Below are positions 6,791 through 13,973 of a stretch of 17,849 bases of DNA, in pieces. The translations under genes and the position numbers were made by a program. Location of the stretch: assembly GCA_002500925.1 (NCBI GenBank), contig DLTN01000074.1:1-17849 (forward strand). The letters run 5' to 3'. Under the pieces are notes generated by a model, which worked only from the letters and a program-made list of their open reading frames with translations, was not told the origin of the DNA and did not search any database. This DNA is from Gemmatimonadales bacterium UBA7835. GTDB lineage: Bacteria; Gemmatimonadota; Gemmatimonadetes; Longimicrobiales; Gaopeijiaceae. The first letter of the stretch is position 1. Every line of letters starts with the position of its first letter.

Positions 6791-6833
6791 TTTCGCATCG
6801 GTTCTGCCGAGGATCAGCCGCGAGGTGCGAAAC
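6790..6833. terminator. Inverted repeat between convergent genes, possible bidirectional terminator
   Basis: GTTTCGCA (6790-6797) and TGCGAAAC (6826-6833) are perfect 8-base arms; one G-T and one G-C pair extend them inward. The left arm starts at the last base of the CPXCG gene and the right arm lies within the last codons of the convergent methyltransferase gene. The 28-base loop can form a small inner hairpin (CGG/CCG). There is no T-run on either strand, so termination here is a guess. Confidence 0.3.
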
Positions 6834-7818
6834 GATAGTGCGCTACAAGCCACTCGGAGCCGCCACGATACCCGAACAGCTCTTCGCAGGCTAGGAAAAA
6901 CAGGCGCCAGCGGTGGAACCACCGGTCTGCTTCGCCTCCATAAGTCTTCTGCAAAACGTTCATCACGGGGCCGCGCTGTTCCTCTAGATTCTCACGCCAT
7001 GCTCGTGCCGTGCGTTCGTAATGTGTTCCGTTCACCTGCCAGTCTTTTTCGATGAAGAGGTCCTTATCGAAATACTGGAATAAATCGAAGGAGGGCATAA
7101 TACCCCCTGTGAAGAAGTAGCGACCCATCCAGTTATCGTCTCCTTCCGTCTCGAAGGGATATGCGTAATCGCGATGACAGAAGACATGGACAAAAAGACG
7201 GGCATCTGGTTTCATCCATCCACAGATCCTATGGAGGAGGTCACGGTAGTTTCTCATGTGTTCGAACATTTCGACGCTGACGATGCGGTCAAACCTTTGT
7301 TGTAGTCTAAGGTCGTTCATATCCGCTGTGATCACACGGACGTTTTGAGGTGCTCGTGCCTCTATGAATCGCCTCTGTGGCGCTGAGTTCGAAACGGCAG
7401 TGATCCGGGCATTGGGGAAACGTTGGGCCATGTGCAGTGTCAACGAACCCCATCCACAACCGAGTTCGAGAATCTCTTGGCCGTCAACGAGATCGGCTCG
7501 CTGCACGGTGAGCCGAAGCATCGCTTCTTCCGCTTCACTGAGACTTTCGGTTCCTTCGGGCCAGTATGCGCCGCTGTATTTAAGATTCGGCCCAAGAGTT
7601 AGCTCAAAGAATTCTGCGGGCACTTCGTAATGCTGCTCGTTAGCTTTTTCGGGTAGTAGGGCGATCGCACTTTCCTTTAAGTGCGACGCAAATGCACTCA
7701 CATCCGGTCCTTGCGATGCGTCCAGAAGACGCTTTGCGAGTAGGCGTCTAATACCAATTCGAAGGGCGGGTAGGGGGACCAGCCCGCGTTCAGCCAGGTT
7801 TATTCCGAGGCTGTTCAT
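6814..7818 (-). CDS. Coclaurine N-methyltransferase-like SAM methyltransferase (short CFA synthase branch)
   Basis: A 334-residue class I SAM-dependent methyltransferase. The SAM site is ELGCGWGS (118-125). A long run of features matches plant coclaurine/tetrahydroprotoberberine N-methyltransferases and their bacterial relatives: HYEVPAEFFELTLG (63-76), SVEMFEHMRNY (181-191, with Glu183, Glu186 and His187 at the reported catalytic Glu/His positions), WMKPDARLFVHVFCH, and YFFTGGIMPS. It belongs to the cyclopropane fatty acid synthase superfamily but lacks the N-terminal lipid-binding domain present in the neighbouring synthase. Its ATG overlaps the stop of that gene (ATGA), so the two are coupled. 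It is the last gene of the five-gene lipid operon. The context argues for a lipid acyl-chain or intermediate as substrate rather than an alkaloid; this is inference. Confidence 0.8.
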   Translation of the reverse strand: MNSLGINLAERGLVPLPALRIGIRRLLAKRLLDASQGPDVSAFASHLKESAIALLPEKANEQHYEVPAEFFELTLGPNLKYSGAYWPEGTESLSEAEEAMLRLTVQRADLVDGQEILELGCGWGSLTLHMAQRFPNARITAVSNSAPQRRFIEARAPQNVRVITADMNDLRLQQRFDRIVSVEMFEHMRNYRDLLHRICGWMKPDARLFVHVFCHRDYAYPFETEGDDNWMGRYFFTGGIMPSFDLFQYFDKDLFIEKDWQVNGTHYERTARAWRENLEEQRGPVMNVLQKTYGGEADRWFHRWRLFFLACEELFGYRGGSEWLVAHYRFAPRG

Positions 7819-9050
7819 GGTATGTGTCTCCCGAGTGAGGGCAGGTCGCCTAGATCCGGCAAAGCAGCTTTGGGCTTCGCGTAGAGGAATTGAAGAGAAC
7901 CAAGCGCGGCCTCGTCGAACCCCCCTTCGCAGTAGCAGAAATAGAACTCCCAGATCTTTTTGAAATACTCATCGAATCCTTGGGCTTCGATTCGGTTCCA
8001 CCGCTCTAGGAAACGGGCTCGCCAGTGTCTCAGGGTCTCGGCGTAGTGCGGGGTCAGGTCTTCCAGGTGAACAAGTCGGAGATCTGTTACTGATGCGGCA
8101 GTTGAAAGTGCGGTGATAGACGGGATGCAGCTTCCCGGAAAGATATATTTCTTGATGAAGTCGACTTCCCTCCGAGCCGAGTCGTAGAAGCGGTCTTGGA
8201 TCGTTATCGCTTGAATCGCTGCTAGTCCATTAGGGGAGAGAAGTTGTGCGCACTGGCTGAAAAATGATTCGAAGTAATGGTGTCCAACCGCCTCAATCAT
8301 CTCAATAGAAACAAGCTTGTCGAACGTTCCCGTCAGTTTGCGATAATCTTCGAGCAGAATTGTAATGCGATCACCCAGCCCAGCTTCTTGGACCCTAAGG
8401 TTCGCGAGCGCGTGCTGTTCCTCTGAGATCGTCGTGGTTGTGACTCTACATCCGTAATGCTGAGCTGCATGCAGAGCGAATCCTCCCCAACCGCTGCCGA
8501 TCTCGATCACGTGATCCTCAGGGCTGAGTGCCAGTTTCCGACAAAGTCGGTCATACTTCGCTAGTGATGCTTCCTTGAGGGTCGATTCTGGTTTGTCGAA
8601 GATTCCCGCTGAGTACGTCATGGTCTCATCTAGGAATTCCCTGAAGAAATCATTTCCTAGGTCATAGTGCGCCCGAATGTTACGTCGGCTTCCGGCTTCA
8701 GTGTTTCGGTTCTTGGAGTGCAGTAACTGTCTAAGCGGCTGAGCTAAACGGGCCATCCCAGTCTCCATACCGTCAAGCACTTCTCGGTTGCACACAAAGA
8801 GTCGCACTAGAGAGGTTAGATCTTCGGTTGTCCATATCCCTTCAGCGTAAGACTCCGCTGCCCCGACATGGCCACCAAACGCGACCGCTCGGTAAAAGCG
8901 CGGATTCAAGATGGTGACGGTGACGTTAATGCTGCCCTTTTCGCCGTGCACTGATGTGTGCTCCCCATCAATCAGGGTGAGACGCCCCCCCTTGAGTGTA
9001 GCAAGCTTTGACCGAACGGAAGTTTCAGCGAGTCTGTCGAGAAGGCTCAT
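7815..9050 (-). CDS. Cyclopropane-fatty-acyl-phospholipid synthase family methyltransferase
   Basis: A 411-residue full-length CFA/mycolic acid synthase-type enzyme. The first roughly 120 residues form the usual N-terminal lipid-binding region (ESYAEGIWTTEDLTSLVRLF). The catalytic domain begins with RAHYDLGNDFF (126-136) and has the SAM motif IEIGSGWGG (182-190), then SIEMIEAVGHHYFESFF, YIFPGSCIPS and a Cys-containing FYFCYCEGGF near the C-terminus, all standard. The family transfers a methylene or methyl group from SAM to a cis double bond of a phospholipid acyl chain at the inner membrane face; relatives make methyl-branched or furan fatty acid precursors. I chose ATG 9050, with AGGTG 9 bases upstream; a GTG at 9062, directly after the DUF1365 stop, is the alternative. 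The desaturase encoded upstream could supply the double bond. Confidence 0.88.
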   Translation of the reverse strand: MSLLDRLAETSVRSKLATLKGGRLTLIDGEHTSVHGEKGSINVTVTILNPRFYRAVAFGGHVGAAESYAEGIWTTEDLTSLVRLFVCNREVLDGMETGMARLAQPLRQLLHSKNRNTEAGSRRNIRAHYDLGNDFFREFLDETMTYSAGIFDKPESTLKEASLAKYDRLCRKLALSPEDHVIEIGSGWGGFALHAAQHYGCRVTTTTISEEQHALANLRVQEAGLGDRITILLEDYRKLTGTFDKLVSIEMIEAVGHHYFESFFSQCAQLLSPNGLAAIQAITIQDRFYDSARREVDFIKKYIFPGSCIPSITALSTAASVTDLRLVHLEDLTPHYAETLRHWRARFLERWNRIEAQGFDEYFKKIWEFYFCYCEGGFDEAALGSLQFLYAKPKAALPDLGDLPSLGRHIP

Positions 9051-9062
9051 TGAGTGCTGCAC

Positions 9063-9923
9063 CTAGTGGGAGCGTTTGTCGGGGTGAACGAAAAATGGAA
9101 CCCGCTTCAGCAACAGACGGAGTGCCTGCCAGTAGATGCCAATAACGACTTGAGCGGTCATTAGTGGATATAGGATTAGCATGCTTGCGAGCGCCGAGCC
9201 GGTGATTTCCTTGCGGCGGAGTGAAAGAGTAGCGTCGAACAGTGTCGGCGACTCCTCATCCGTTACCGAGTGGTTAGCCATGTGCACGGTTAGAACGTCT
9301 TCGGGTATGCTGAAGCGCCAAGTGTACGAATGGTCCATGCCCATAAATGGCGAGACGTGGAACGCCTTGTCGAACAGGTGATCCTGCTCTGTTACTTGCC
9401 TGTGCACTTCGGGGCCCTCTATATCGGGTTGAAGTTGCGTTGTTATTGGCCCCGACACTGCATAAGTGTGCCTTTCGCCCCATGGAGTGTTCGTGATCTC
9501 GGACAGAATAGTTTCGACCCCTACTCCGTCTGATCTAAAGCAGTAGTAAAATGTCACCGGATTCTGTACGTATCCGAAGTATCTCAGGTGTGTAAGGACC
9601 CGAATCGGACCGGAGGGCCTCTGACCGGTTAGTCGTTCAGCCTCGGCTCGAACCGCCTCCTCGATAGGTAATGAGGGATCTCCCAAGTAGTCGGCCCGGC
9701 GGAACCATGCCAATGCCGGACGTTGCGCTGACCAGAGCCAACGCCCGTCAAAGACCTGATCAAGCTCGCTCAGGTCTAGATACATCATGAATATCCTATA
9801 CGAAAAGCGATGAGGCCTAGGTTGATAGCGCGTGTGGCGGATGACCCCCGTGTAGATTGCGCTTTCCATCACACGGCGCTCAGAGTTCTTTTTGATCGAG
9901 GCTGCGTGTGATGATCTTTTCAT
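9063..9923 (-). CDS. DUF1365 family protein
   Basis: A 286-residue protein of the DUF1365 family (COG3496), recognised from SAIYTGVIRHTRYQPRPHRFSYRIFMMYLDL near the N-terminus, RVLTHLRYFGYVQNPVTFYYC in the middle and HVSPFMGMDHSYTWRF further on. A hydrophobic segment near the C-terminus (ILYPLMTAQVVIGIYWQAL) suggests membrane association. The function is not established; members recur next to COG2907 flavoproteins and CFA synthases, including in singlet-oxygen/RpoE-ChrR regulated loci of Rhodobacter. I chose ATG 9923 because it overlaps the flavoprotein stop (ATGA); family similarity begins at an ATG at 9869, which is an equally plausible start, and neither has a clear Shine-Dalgarno. The frame is open to 10007, but that part overlaps the flavoprotein gene. 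Confidence 0.85.
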   Translation of the reverse strand: MKRSSHAASIKKNSERRVMESAIYTGVIRHTRYQPRPHRFSYRIFMMYLDLSELDQVFDGRWLWSAQRPALAWFRRADYLGDPSLPIEEAVRAEAERLTGQRPSGPIRVLTHLRYFGYVQNPVTFYYCFRSDGVGVETILSEITNTPWGERHTYAVSGPITTQLQPDIEGPEVHRQVTEQDHLFDKAFHVSPFMGMDHSYTWRFSIPEDVLTVHMANHSVTDEESPTLFDATLSLRRKEITGSALASMLILYPLMTAQVVIGIYWQALRLLLKRVPFFVHPDKRSH

Positions 9924-11152
9924 AGCGAGATGCCGAAGTGCTCCGCTACCCGAACGCCACTGCGAACCCCGTCCTCGTGGAACCCGAATCCCCAGTAGGC
10001 TCCGCAATAGTGTGTTCGATTTAAGCCGCTGATTTCCGAGTGGCGCTCTTGTACTTCGAAGCCTTTGCCCGTGTAGACCGGGTGTTCGTATGTCGTTCGG
10101 TATAGGATCGAGTCGGGGTTAATCGAGTCGGTGGCATTAAGGGTCACACAGTAGGTTTCTTCTGTATCAAGACTTTGCAGGAGGTTCATGTTGTATGTGA
10201 CGGTTGCGGGCCCAGCGGTATCGCCACTGATGTGGTAATTCCATGAGCCCCAAGCGTTCACCCGCTCAGGCAGCAAGCTCGTGTCGGTGTGTAAAACAAC
10301 GTCGTTTTTCTGGTAGGGTAGGGAGCTTAAGAACTCCTGTTCCAGCGGTGTCGCGTCGTCGAGAACGGATAGCGCTTGGTCCGAGTGGCACGCGAACACT
10401 ATTTCATCGAACCTGTTTCCGTTGACCAAGACGTGGTCGTCATACCGGGATACAGATGTCACAGGGGTGCCGGTTTGGATACGATCACGGAAAGGTCTTA
10501 CTAGAGGAGCCAGATACGATTTCGATCCCCCAATGATTACTCGCCATTCCGGGCGGTCATCCACTGTCAGCATTCCGTGATTTTCGAAAAAGCTGACGAA
10601 GAATGCGGCGGGCATCTCCAAGACTTGATCGCGTGGAACCGACCATAGCGCCGATCCCATTGGTAAAAGGTAAAGTTCGGACAGCCATGATGAGTAGCCA
10701 CTGCGACTGACGTACTCACCGAGTGTCATCTGAGCTGCTTCATTTCGGATCGCGCTCGCAGATTCACGATTGAAGCGAAGAATGTCGAGTAACATCCTGT
10801 GAAACGAAGGTCGTAGCAGGTTTCTCCGCTGGGCAAAGAGCTGTCGCAGGCTCGAGCCGTTGTACTCTATCCCGTAACGATCGCACTTCACACTGAAGCT
10901 CATGTTTGATGATTGAGTCGGGATACCCAAGTGCTCAATTAAGCGCGTGAACAGTGGGTAGTTGCTCTCGTTGTATACGATGAACCCGGTATCAATTTGG
11001 AGTAAGCTTGAGTCGGCAGCCGGGATGTCGACGGTATGCACATGACCACCGATTCGATCACGGGATTCGAATACAGCGACCTCGTGATGGGGATGTAAAA
11101 GGTGAGCGGCTACGAGACCGGACACGCCGCTGCCTACGACTGCGATCCGCAC
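9920..11152 (-). CDS. FAD-dependent oxidoreductase (COG2907, amine oxidase-like)
   Basis: A 410-residue flavoprotein. The N-terminus is a Rossmann dinucleotide-binding fold, VVGSGVSG (GxGxxG at 7-12), followed by FESRDRIGGHVHT (28-40), the ribose-binding Glu and GGxxxT of the amine oxidase/phytoene desaturase superfamily. The C-terminal YCGAYWGFGFHEDGVRSGVRVAEHF is the usual FAD-closing segment. Members of this group sit in operons with DUF1365 and CFA synthase proteins, and in Rhodobacter related loci have been tied to singlet oxygen response and modified fatty acids. A redox step on an acyl chain (desaturation or oxygenation of a methylated chain) is a reasonable inference. The start is a GTG at 11152, 3 bases after the desaturase stop, and no good Shine-Dalgarno is seen, which suggests coupled translation. 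Confidence 0.87.
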   Translation of the reverse strand: MRIAVVGSGVSGLVAAHLLHPHHEVAVFESRDRIGGHVHTVDIPAADSSLLQIDTGFIVYNESNYPLFTRLIEHLGIPTQSSNMSFSVKCDRYGIEYNGSSLRQLFAQRRNLLRPSFHRMLLDILRFNRESASAIRNEAAQMTLGEYVSRSGYSSWLSELYLLPMGSALWSVPRDQVLEMPAAFFVSFFENHGMLTVDDRPEWRVIIGGSKSYLAPLVRPFRDRIQTGTPVTSVSRYDDHVLVNGNRFDEIVFACHSDQALSVLDDATPLEQEFLSSLPYQKNDVVLHTDTSLLPERVNAWGSWNYHISGDTAGPATVTYNMNLLQSLDTEETYCVTLNATDSINPDSILYRTTYEHPVYTGKGFEVQERHSEISGLNRTHYCGAYWGFGFHEDGVRSGVRVAEHFGISL

Positions 11153-11155
11153 AGG

Positions 11156-12043
11156 TCAGGTTCGCTGGAGAAGACGCTCGGGCGGTTGCCGTAGATCCCT
11201 GATTATTCGGAGCTTTTCGAGAATCTGCAATCCGTAGTATGTAATATCCACTTCCCACCAAAAGAAACCTTGGCGGGCTGCTCCGGGATATCTATGGTGG
11301 TTGTTATGCCACCCCTCGCCAAAGGTTATAAGCGCCAGCAGGAGACTGTTACGGCTGTCATCACCGGTATCGTAGCGTTGGGTGCCCATCTGATGCGCGA
11401 GTGAGTTGATGAAGCAGGTGCAGTGAAATAAAGCCACGGTGCTTATGAAGAAGCCCCAAACTAGCAGCTGCCACCCCCCGACCAGAAAGAGTCCCATCGC
11501 GAGAAGAAACGGGACGAAGACATCAAAACGATCCAGGAAGCGAAGTTCAGGATACTTGGCTAGATCCGGCACTGCGTCGAAGTTGGTCGGGAAGTTACCT
11601 GGGGCTGTGATCCACCCCATGTGAGCCCACCAGAAACCGTGATGCCGAGGCGAGTGCACGTCATTCTCTGTGTCCGAGTGACGATGGTGGTGCCTGTGAT
11701 GAGCGGCCCACCAAAGAGGCCCTCGCTGAGCCGAGCTAGCACCAATGATGGCGAAGGCAAGCTGTGCTGGTCGTGAGGTCTTGAAAGACCGGTGCGAGAA
11801 GTAGCGATGGTAGAACCCGGTTATTGCAAACATTCGTACAGCGTAGAGTGCGGATGCAACGGCTATCGCTGACCAGCTCCACCCAACCCAGATAACCCCT
11901 AGGCAAGCTGCATGTACCGCGATGAATGGGATCACTCGGAACCAGTCTACCACGGTCTTGTCCGTCATCTTGTCCTGGTCGACTGCTGCTGTGTCGAACC
12001 AGAGAATGAGCGGTTTGAGGATCTTCAAAAGTGATGCAGTCAT
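11156..12043 (-). CDS. Acyl-CoA/acyl-lipid desaturase (stearoyl-CoA desaturase family)
   Basis: A 295-residue integral membrane di-iron desaturase. The three histidine boxes are clear: HRYFSH (79-84), HRHHH (116-120) and HNNHH (246-250, in FGEGWHNNHHRYP). Hydrophobic spans lie around residues 36-75 and 175-215. The family inserts a cis double bond, usually delta-9, into saturated acyl chains using O2 and an electron donor. It is the first gene of the lipid operon, ending 3 bases before the flavoprotein GTG, and could generate the olefin used by the CFA synthase downstream. The start is uncertain: ATG 12043 is used; ATG 11968 with AGGA 4 bases upstream is an alternative, and an upstream TTG at 12079 is unlikely because it overlaps the promoter region. 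Confidence 0.88.
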   Translation of the reverse strand: MTASLLKILKPLILWFDTAAVDQDKMTDKTVVDWFRVIPFIAVHAACLGVIWVGWSWSAIAVASALYAVRMFAITGFYHRYFSHRSFKTSRPAQLAFAIIGASSAQRGPLWWAAHHRHHHRHSDTENDVHSPRHHGFWWAHMGWITAPGNFPTNFDAVPDLAKYPELRFLDRFDVFVPFLLAMGLFLVGGWQLLVWGFFISTVALFHCTCFINSLAHQMGTQRYDTGDDSRNSLLLALITFGEGWHNNHHRYPGAARQGFFWWEVDITYYGLQILEKLRIIRDLRQPPERLLQRT

Positions 12044-12080
12044 ACCGTGCGTCGGCGGGAGTCTAAGAGTATGACACAAA

Positions 12081-12113
12081 TTTATAGCAGATCTGCTGCA
12101 ATATCATGATCAT
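12081..12113 (-). promoter_or_regulatory. Putative promoter/operator of the lipid operon with a 12-base palindrome
   Basis: Reading the minus strand, TATAAA (complement of 12081-12086) lies 38 bases before the desaturase ATG and could be a -10 box. It abuts AGCAGATCTGCT, a perfect 12-base palindrome at 12086-12097. Upstream is a second perfect palindrome, ATGATCAT at 12106-12113, supplying TGATC/TGATAT elements reminiscent of the TGATC -35 box used by Rhodobacter RpoE (ECF) sigma factors; TGATAT and TAAATT are 16 bases apart. Whether the promoter is housekeeping or ECF type cannot be decided by eye. A palindrome touching the -10 box is where a dimeric repressor would sit. Confidence 0.35.
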
Positions 12114-12146
12114 CCACCGAACAACCCACTACAGGGAAGACAAAGA

Positions 12147-12160
12147 ACGGGGAAGCCCGT
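12147..12160 (-). terminator. Hairpin terminator after msrPQ
   Basis: ACGGG (12147-12151) and CCCGT (12156-12160) form a perfect 5-base stem with a 4-base loop that reads CTTC on the minus strand. On that strand it is followed by the T-rich TCTTTGTCTT, and it lies about 80 bases after the msrQ stop, before the next operon's promoter. On the plus strand a T5 run (12166-12170) also follows, so it may work in both directions. Confidence 0.4.
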
Positions 12161-12241
12161 GCTCCTTTTTCGGTAGACTTTGGGAGGTGTTAACGCTCAA
12201 TAGGGATGTGAACTATACGACTTTGTACGTGACAGTTCTGT

Positions 12242-12862
12242 TTAGTGCCTGCCTCTTTGCCGCTTACCCGGTTGTAATACTTGGGACTGAAGAGCGGCTC
12301 TAAAACCGAGGAGACCGATGAGTACGACAGCGAACAGAGAAGGGAGTCGTGTGTCCGCCTTTACGAGCCAGAAGTAGTGTAAAACACCTAGAATGCCGGC
12401 AAGATAGGCCCCGCGGTGAAGGACACTCCATCGCTTTCCTAGTTTGCGGATTGCCCATCGCGTTGAGGTGAGCGCCAACGGAAGCATGACGAAAAGAGCT
12501 GCCATGCCTGCGGTAATAAATCTCCGCTCTAGGATGTCGGCCCACATGTAGCCGAAATCAAAGATGTTGTAGAAGGCAAACCAGATGACAAAATGAGCAC
12601 TCGCGTAAAAGAATGCGAAGAGGCCGAGTGGTCTGCGCAGCTTGATTAAGAGATTCCATCCAGAGATACGTCGGATCGGAGTTATTGCTAATGAACACAA
12701 GAGCAGCACCAGTGCGGTCATGCCTGTCCACAGCGTCAACTTCTCCACGGGGTTTACACCCAGAGATCCTCTTAGGAGACTGCTGACTAAATAGACACCT
12801 GGGGACAGAGCGCTTACCCACAAGATCGTCTTGATCGCGAATAGGGCGCGCTTCTGATTCAT
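12242..12862 (-). CDS. msrQ: Heme-binding membrane subunit MsrQ (YedZ) of periplasmic methionine sulfoxide reductase
   Basis: A 206-residue membrane protein of the ferric reductase-like transmembrane family with about six hydrophobic spans. Heme-ligand-type histidines lie inside or at the ends of spans: His90 in FYASAHFVIW, His149 in SVLHRGAY and His162 in GVLHYFW. RRPLGLFAFFYASAHF and TSTRWAIRKLGKRWSVLHRGAYL are characteristic of MsrQ/YedZ. MsrQ carries electrons from the quinone pool or flavin reductase through heme b to MsrP, which repairs oxidised methionine in periplasmic proteins. The gene lies 35 bases downstream of msrP on the same strand, and the pair forms the standard operon. The start at 12862 is supported by the MNQKRALFAIKT n-region; the Shine-Dalgarno (GGTAG) is weak. 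Confidence 0.92.
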   Translation of the reverse strand: MNQKRALFAIKTILWVSALSPGVYLVSSLLRGSLGVNPVEKLTLWTGMTALVLLLCSLAITPIRRISGWNLLIKLRRPLGLFAFFYASAHFVIWFAFYNIFDFGYMWADILERRFITAGMAALFVMLPLALTSTRWAIRKLGKRWSVLHRGAYLAGILGVLHYFWLVKADTRLPSLFAVVLIGLLGFRAALQSQVLQPGKRQRGRH

Positions 12863-12897
12863 GTTCTACCGTCCGACGCGTCTTGTCAGTGCCTCGA

Positions 12898-13851
12898 CTA
12901 TTTCCAGCGCGCGAGGTCCATTCCGGCATAGAGGTGCTGCACTTGATCTGTATAGCCGTTGAACATCATGGTGTCGAAGTCTTTCCGGAAGCCCGGTAGC
13001 CTAGTCTCCCTCGCCTGACTCCAGCGCGGGTGACTGACGTTTGGGTTCACGTTCGCGAAGAACCCATACTCATGGGAGTTTTGTACCTGCCACGTGTTGA
13101 TCGGCATCTCTTCCACAAACCTGATGCTCTGAATCGACTTAACCCCTTTGAACCCATATTTCCAAGGAACCACTAGACGGAGTGGAGCCCCATTCTGGTT
13201 AGGGAGATCAGCTCCATATAATCCGGTGGCGAGGATCGTGAGTGGGTGCATCGCTTCGTCCATCCGCAGACCTTCGATGTAGGGCCAGTCGAGGATGGGG
13301 AAGCGCTGGTGGGTCATCTCTTCGGGGCGTACGATGGTTTTCATCTCGATGTACTTAGCCCCTGGTTGAGGCTCGACCTTGTTGATGAGTGCCGAGAGTG
13401 GGAATCCATACCAGGGGATGACCATTGACCAAGCCTCTACGCAACGCAGGCGATAGACCCGATCCTCCATAGTGATACCAGAGAGCAAATCGTCTAGCTC
13501 GTATTGACCAGGTTTGTTGACCATGCCACCGATCTCCACTTTCCAGGGCCGCGGCCGGAAGGCGCCAGAATTTTCTGCAGGGTCAGACTTTCTGGTACCA
13601 AACTCGTAGAAGTTGTTGTAGGTGGTGATCTCTTCGTAGGAGTTCAGTGGCTCATCCATCTCGGACGTCATGGAACTGAAGCGTGGGTGGAGTTCCTGGA
13701 GTGTTGTCTTTCCCTGGAGAGCTCGAGGGCCGAGAGCTGTGCCGAGAACTCCCGCTGCTGCTGCCTTCTTGACGAAGTGCCGTCGATTGAGGTAGGTGCG
13801 TTCCGGGGTGATCTCTGAAGAAGCGATATCGGGTTTGCGTCTGATGATCAT
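12898..13851 (-). CDS. msrP: Periplasmic methionine sulfoxide reductase catalytic subunit MsrP (YedY), molybdenum cofactor enzyme
   Basis: A 317-residue molybdoenzyme of the sulfite oxidase family. The N-terminus has a Tat signal: NRRHFVKKAAAAGVLGTAL with twin arginines at 23-24, preceded by the MIIRRKPDIASSEITPE segment typical of MsrP. The molybdenum-ligand Cys is Cys137 in VYRLRCVEAWSMVIPWYGFPL, and YNNFYEFGTRKSDPA, PNQNGAPLRLVVPWKYGFKG and HEYGFFANVNP are strongly conserved. It reduces both R- and S-methionine sulfoxide in exported proteins, with MsrQ as electron donor; it is folded with cofactor in the cytoplasm and exported by Tat. The ATG at 13851 has GAG about 7 bases upstream. The 122-base spacer upstream (13852-13973) should hold its promoter, but I cannot pick hexamers confidently. 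Confidence 0.95.
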   Translation of the reverse strand: MIIRRKPDIASSEITPERTYLNRRHFVKKAAAAGVLGTALGPRALQGKTTLQELHPRFSSMTSEMDEPLNSYEEITTYNNFYEFGTRKSDPAENSGAFRPRPWKVEIGGMVNKPGQYELDDLLSGITMEDRVYRLRCVEAWSMVIPWYGFPLSALINKVEPQPGAKYIEMKTIVRPEEMTHQRFPILDWPYIEGLRMDEAMHPLTILATGLYGADLPNQNGAPLRLVVPWKYGFKGVKSIQSIRFVEEMPINTWQVQNSHEYGFFANVNPNVSHPRWSQARETRLPGFRKDFDTMMFNGYTDQVQHLYAGMDLARWK

Positions 13852-13973
13852 GACGGTCTCAGGCTTGGGCTGTGTTGCTACAGTCGTAACGATTCATTGA
13901 AGCTAGTTATGGCGATCGGTTTTTTACCCGTATTCCTTGGTCGTGTATTTGTTCCTAAGAATCTGAAGTGAGC

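Noticed and set aside
9924..10007. 28-residue N-terminal extension of the DUF1365 protein
   Set aside because: It overlaps the end of the flavoprotein gene and is Arg/Gly-rich sequence unlike the family N-terminus.
12106..12303. Plus-strand 65-codon frame with a hydrophobic segment (LYVTVLFSACLFAAYPVVIL) in the spacer between msrQ and the desaturase
   Set aside because: Its ATG has no ribosome binding site, it starts inside the putative promoter palindrome of the opposite-strand operon, and its 3' third runs antisense into msrQ. The hydrophobic stretch alone does not make it a gene, though a small membrane protein is not fully excluded.
13852..13973. Possible terminator using the GGTTTTTTACC stretch between the thioredoxin-like gene and msrP
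   Set aside because: The stem would be only three pairs, and on the strand used by the flanking genes the run is A-rich, not T-rich. No convincing structure or promoter was found in this spacer.
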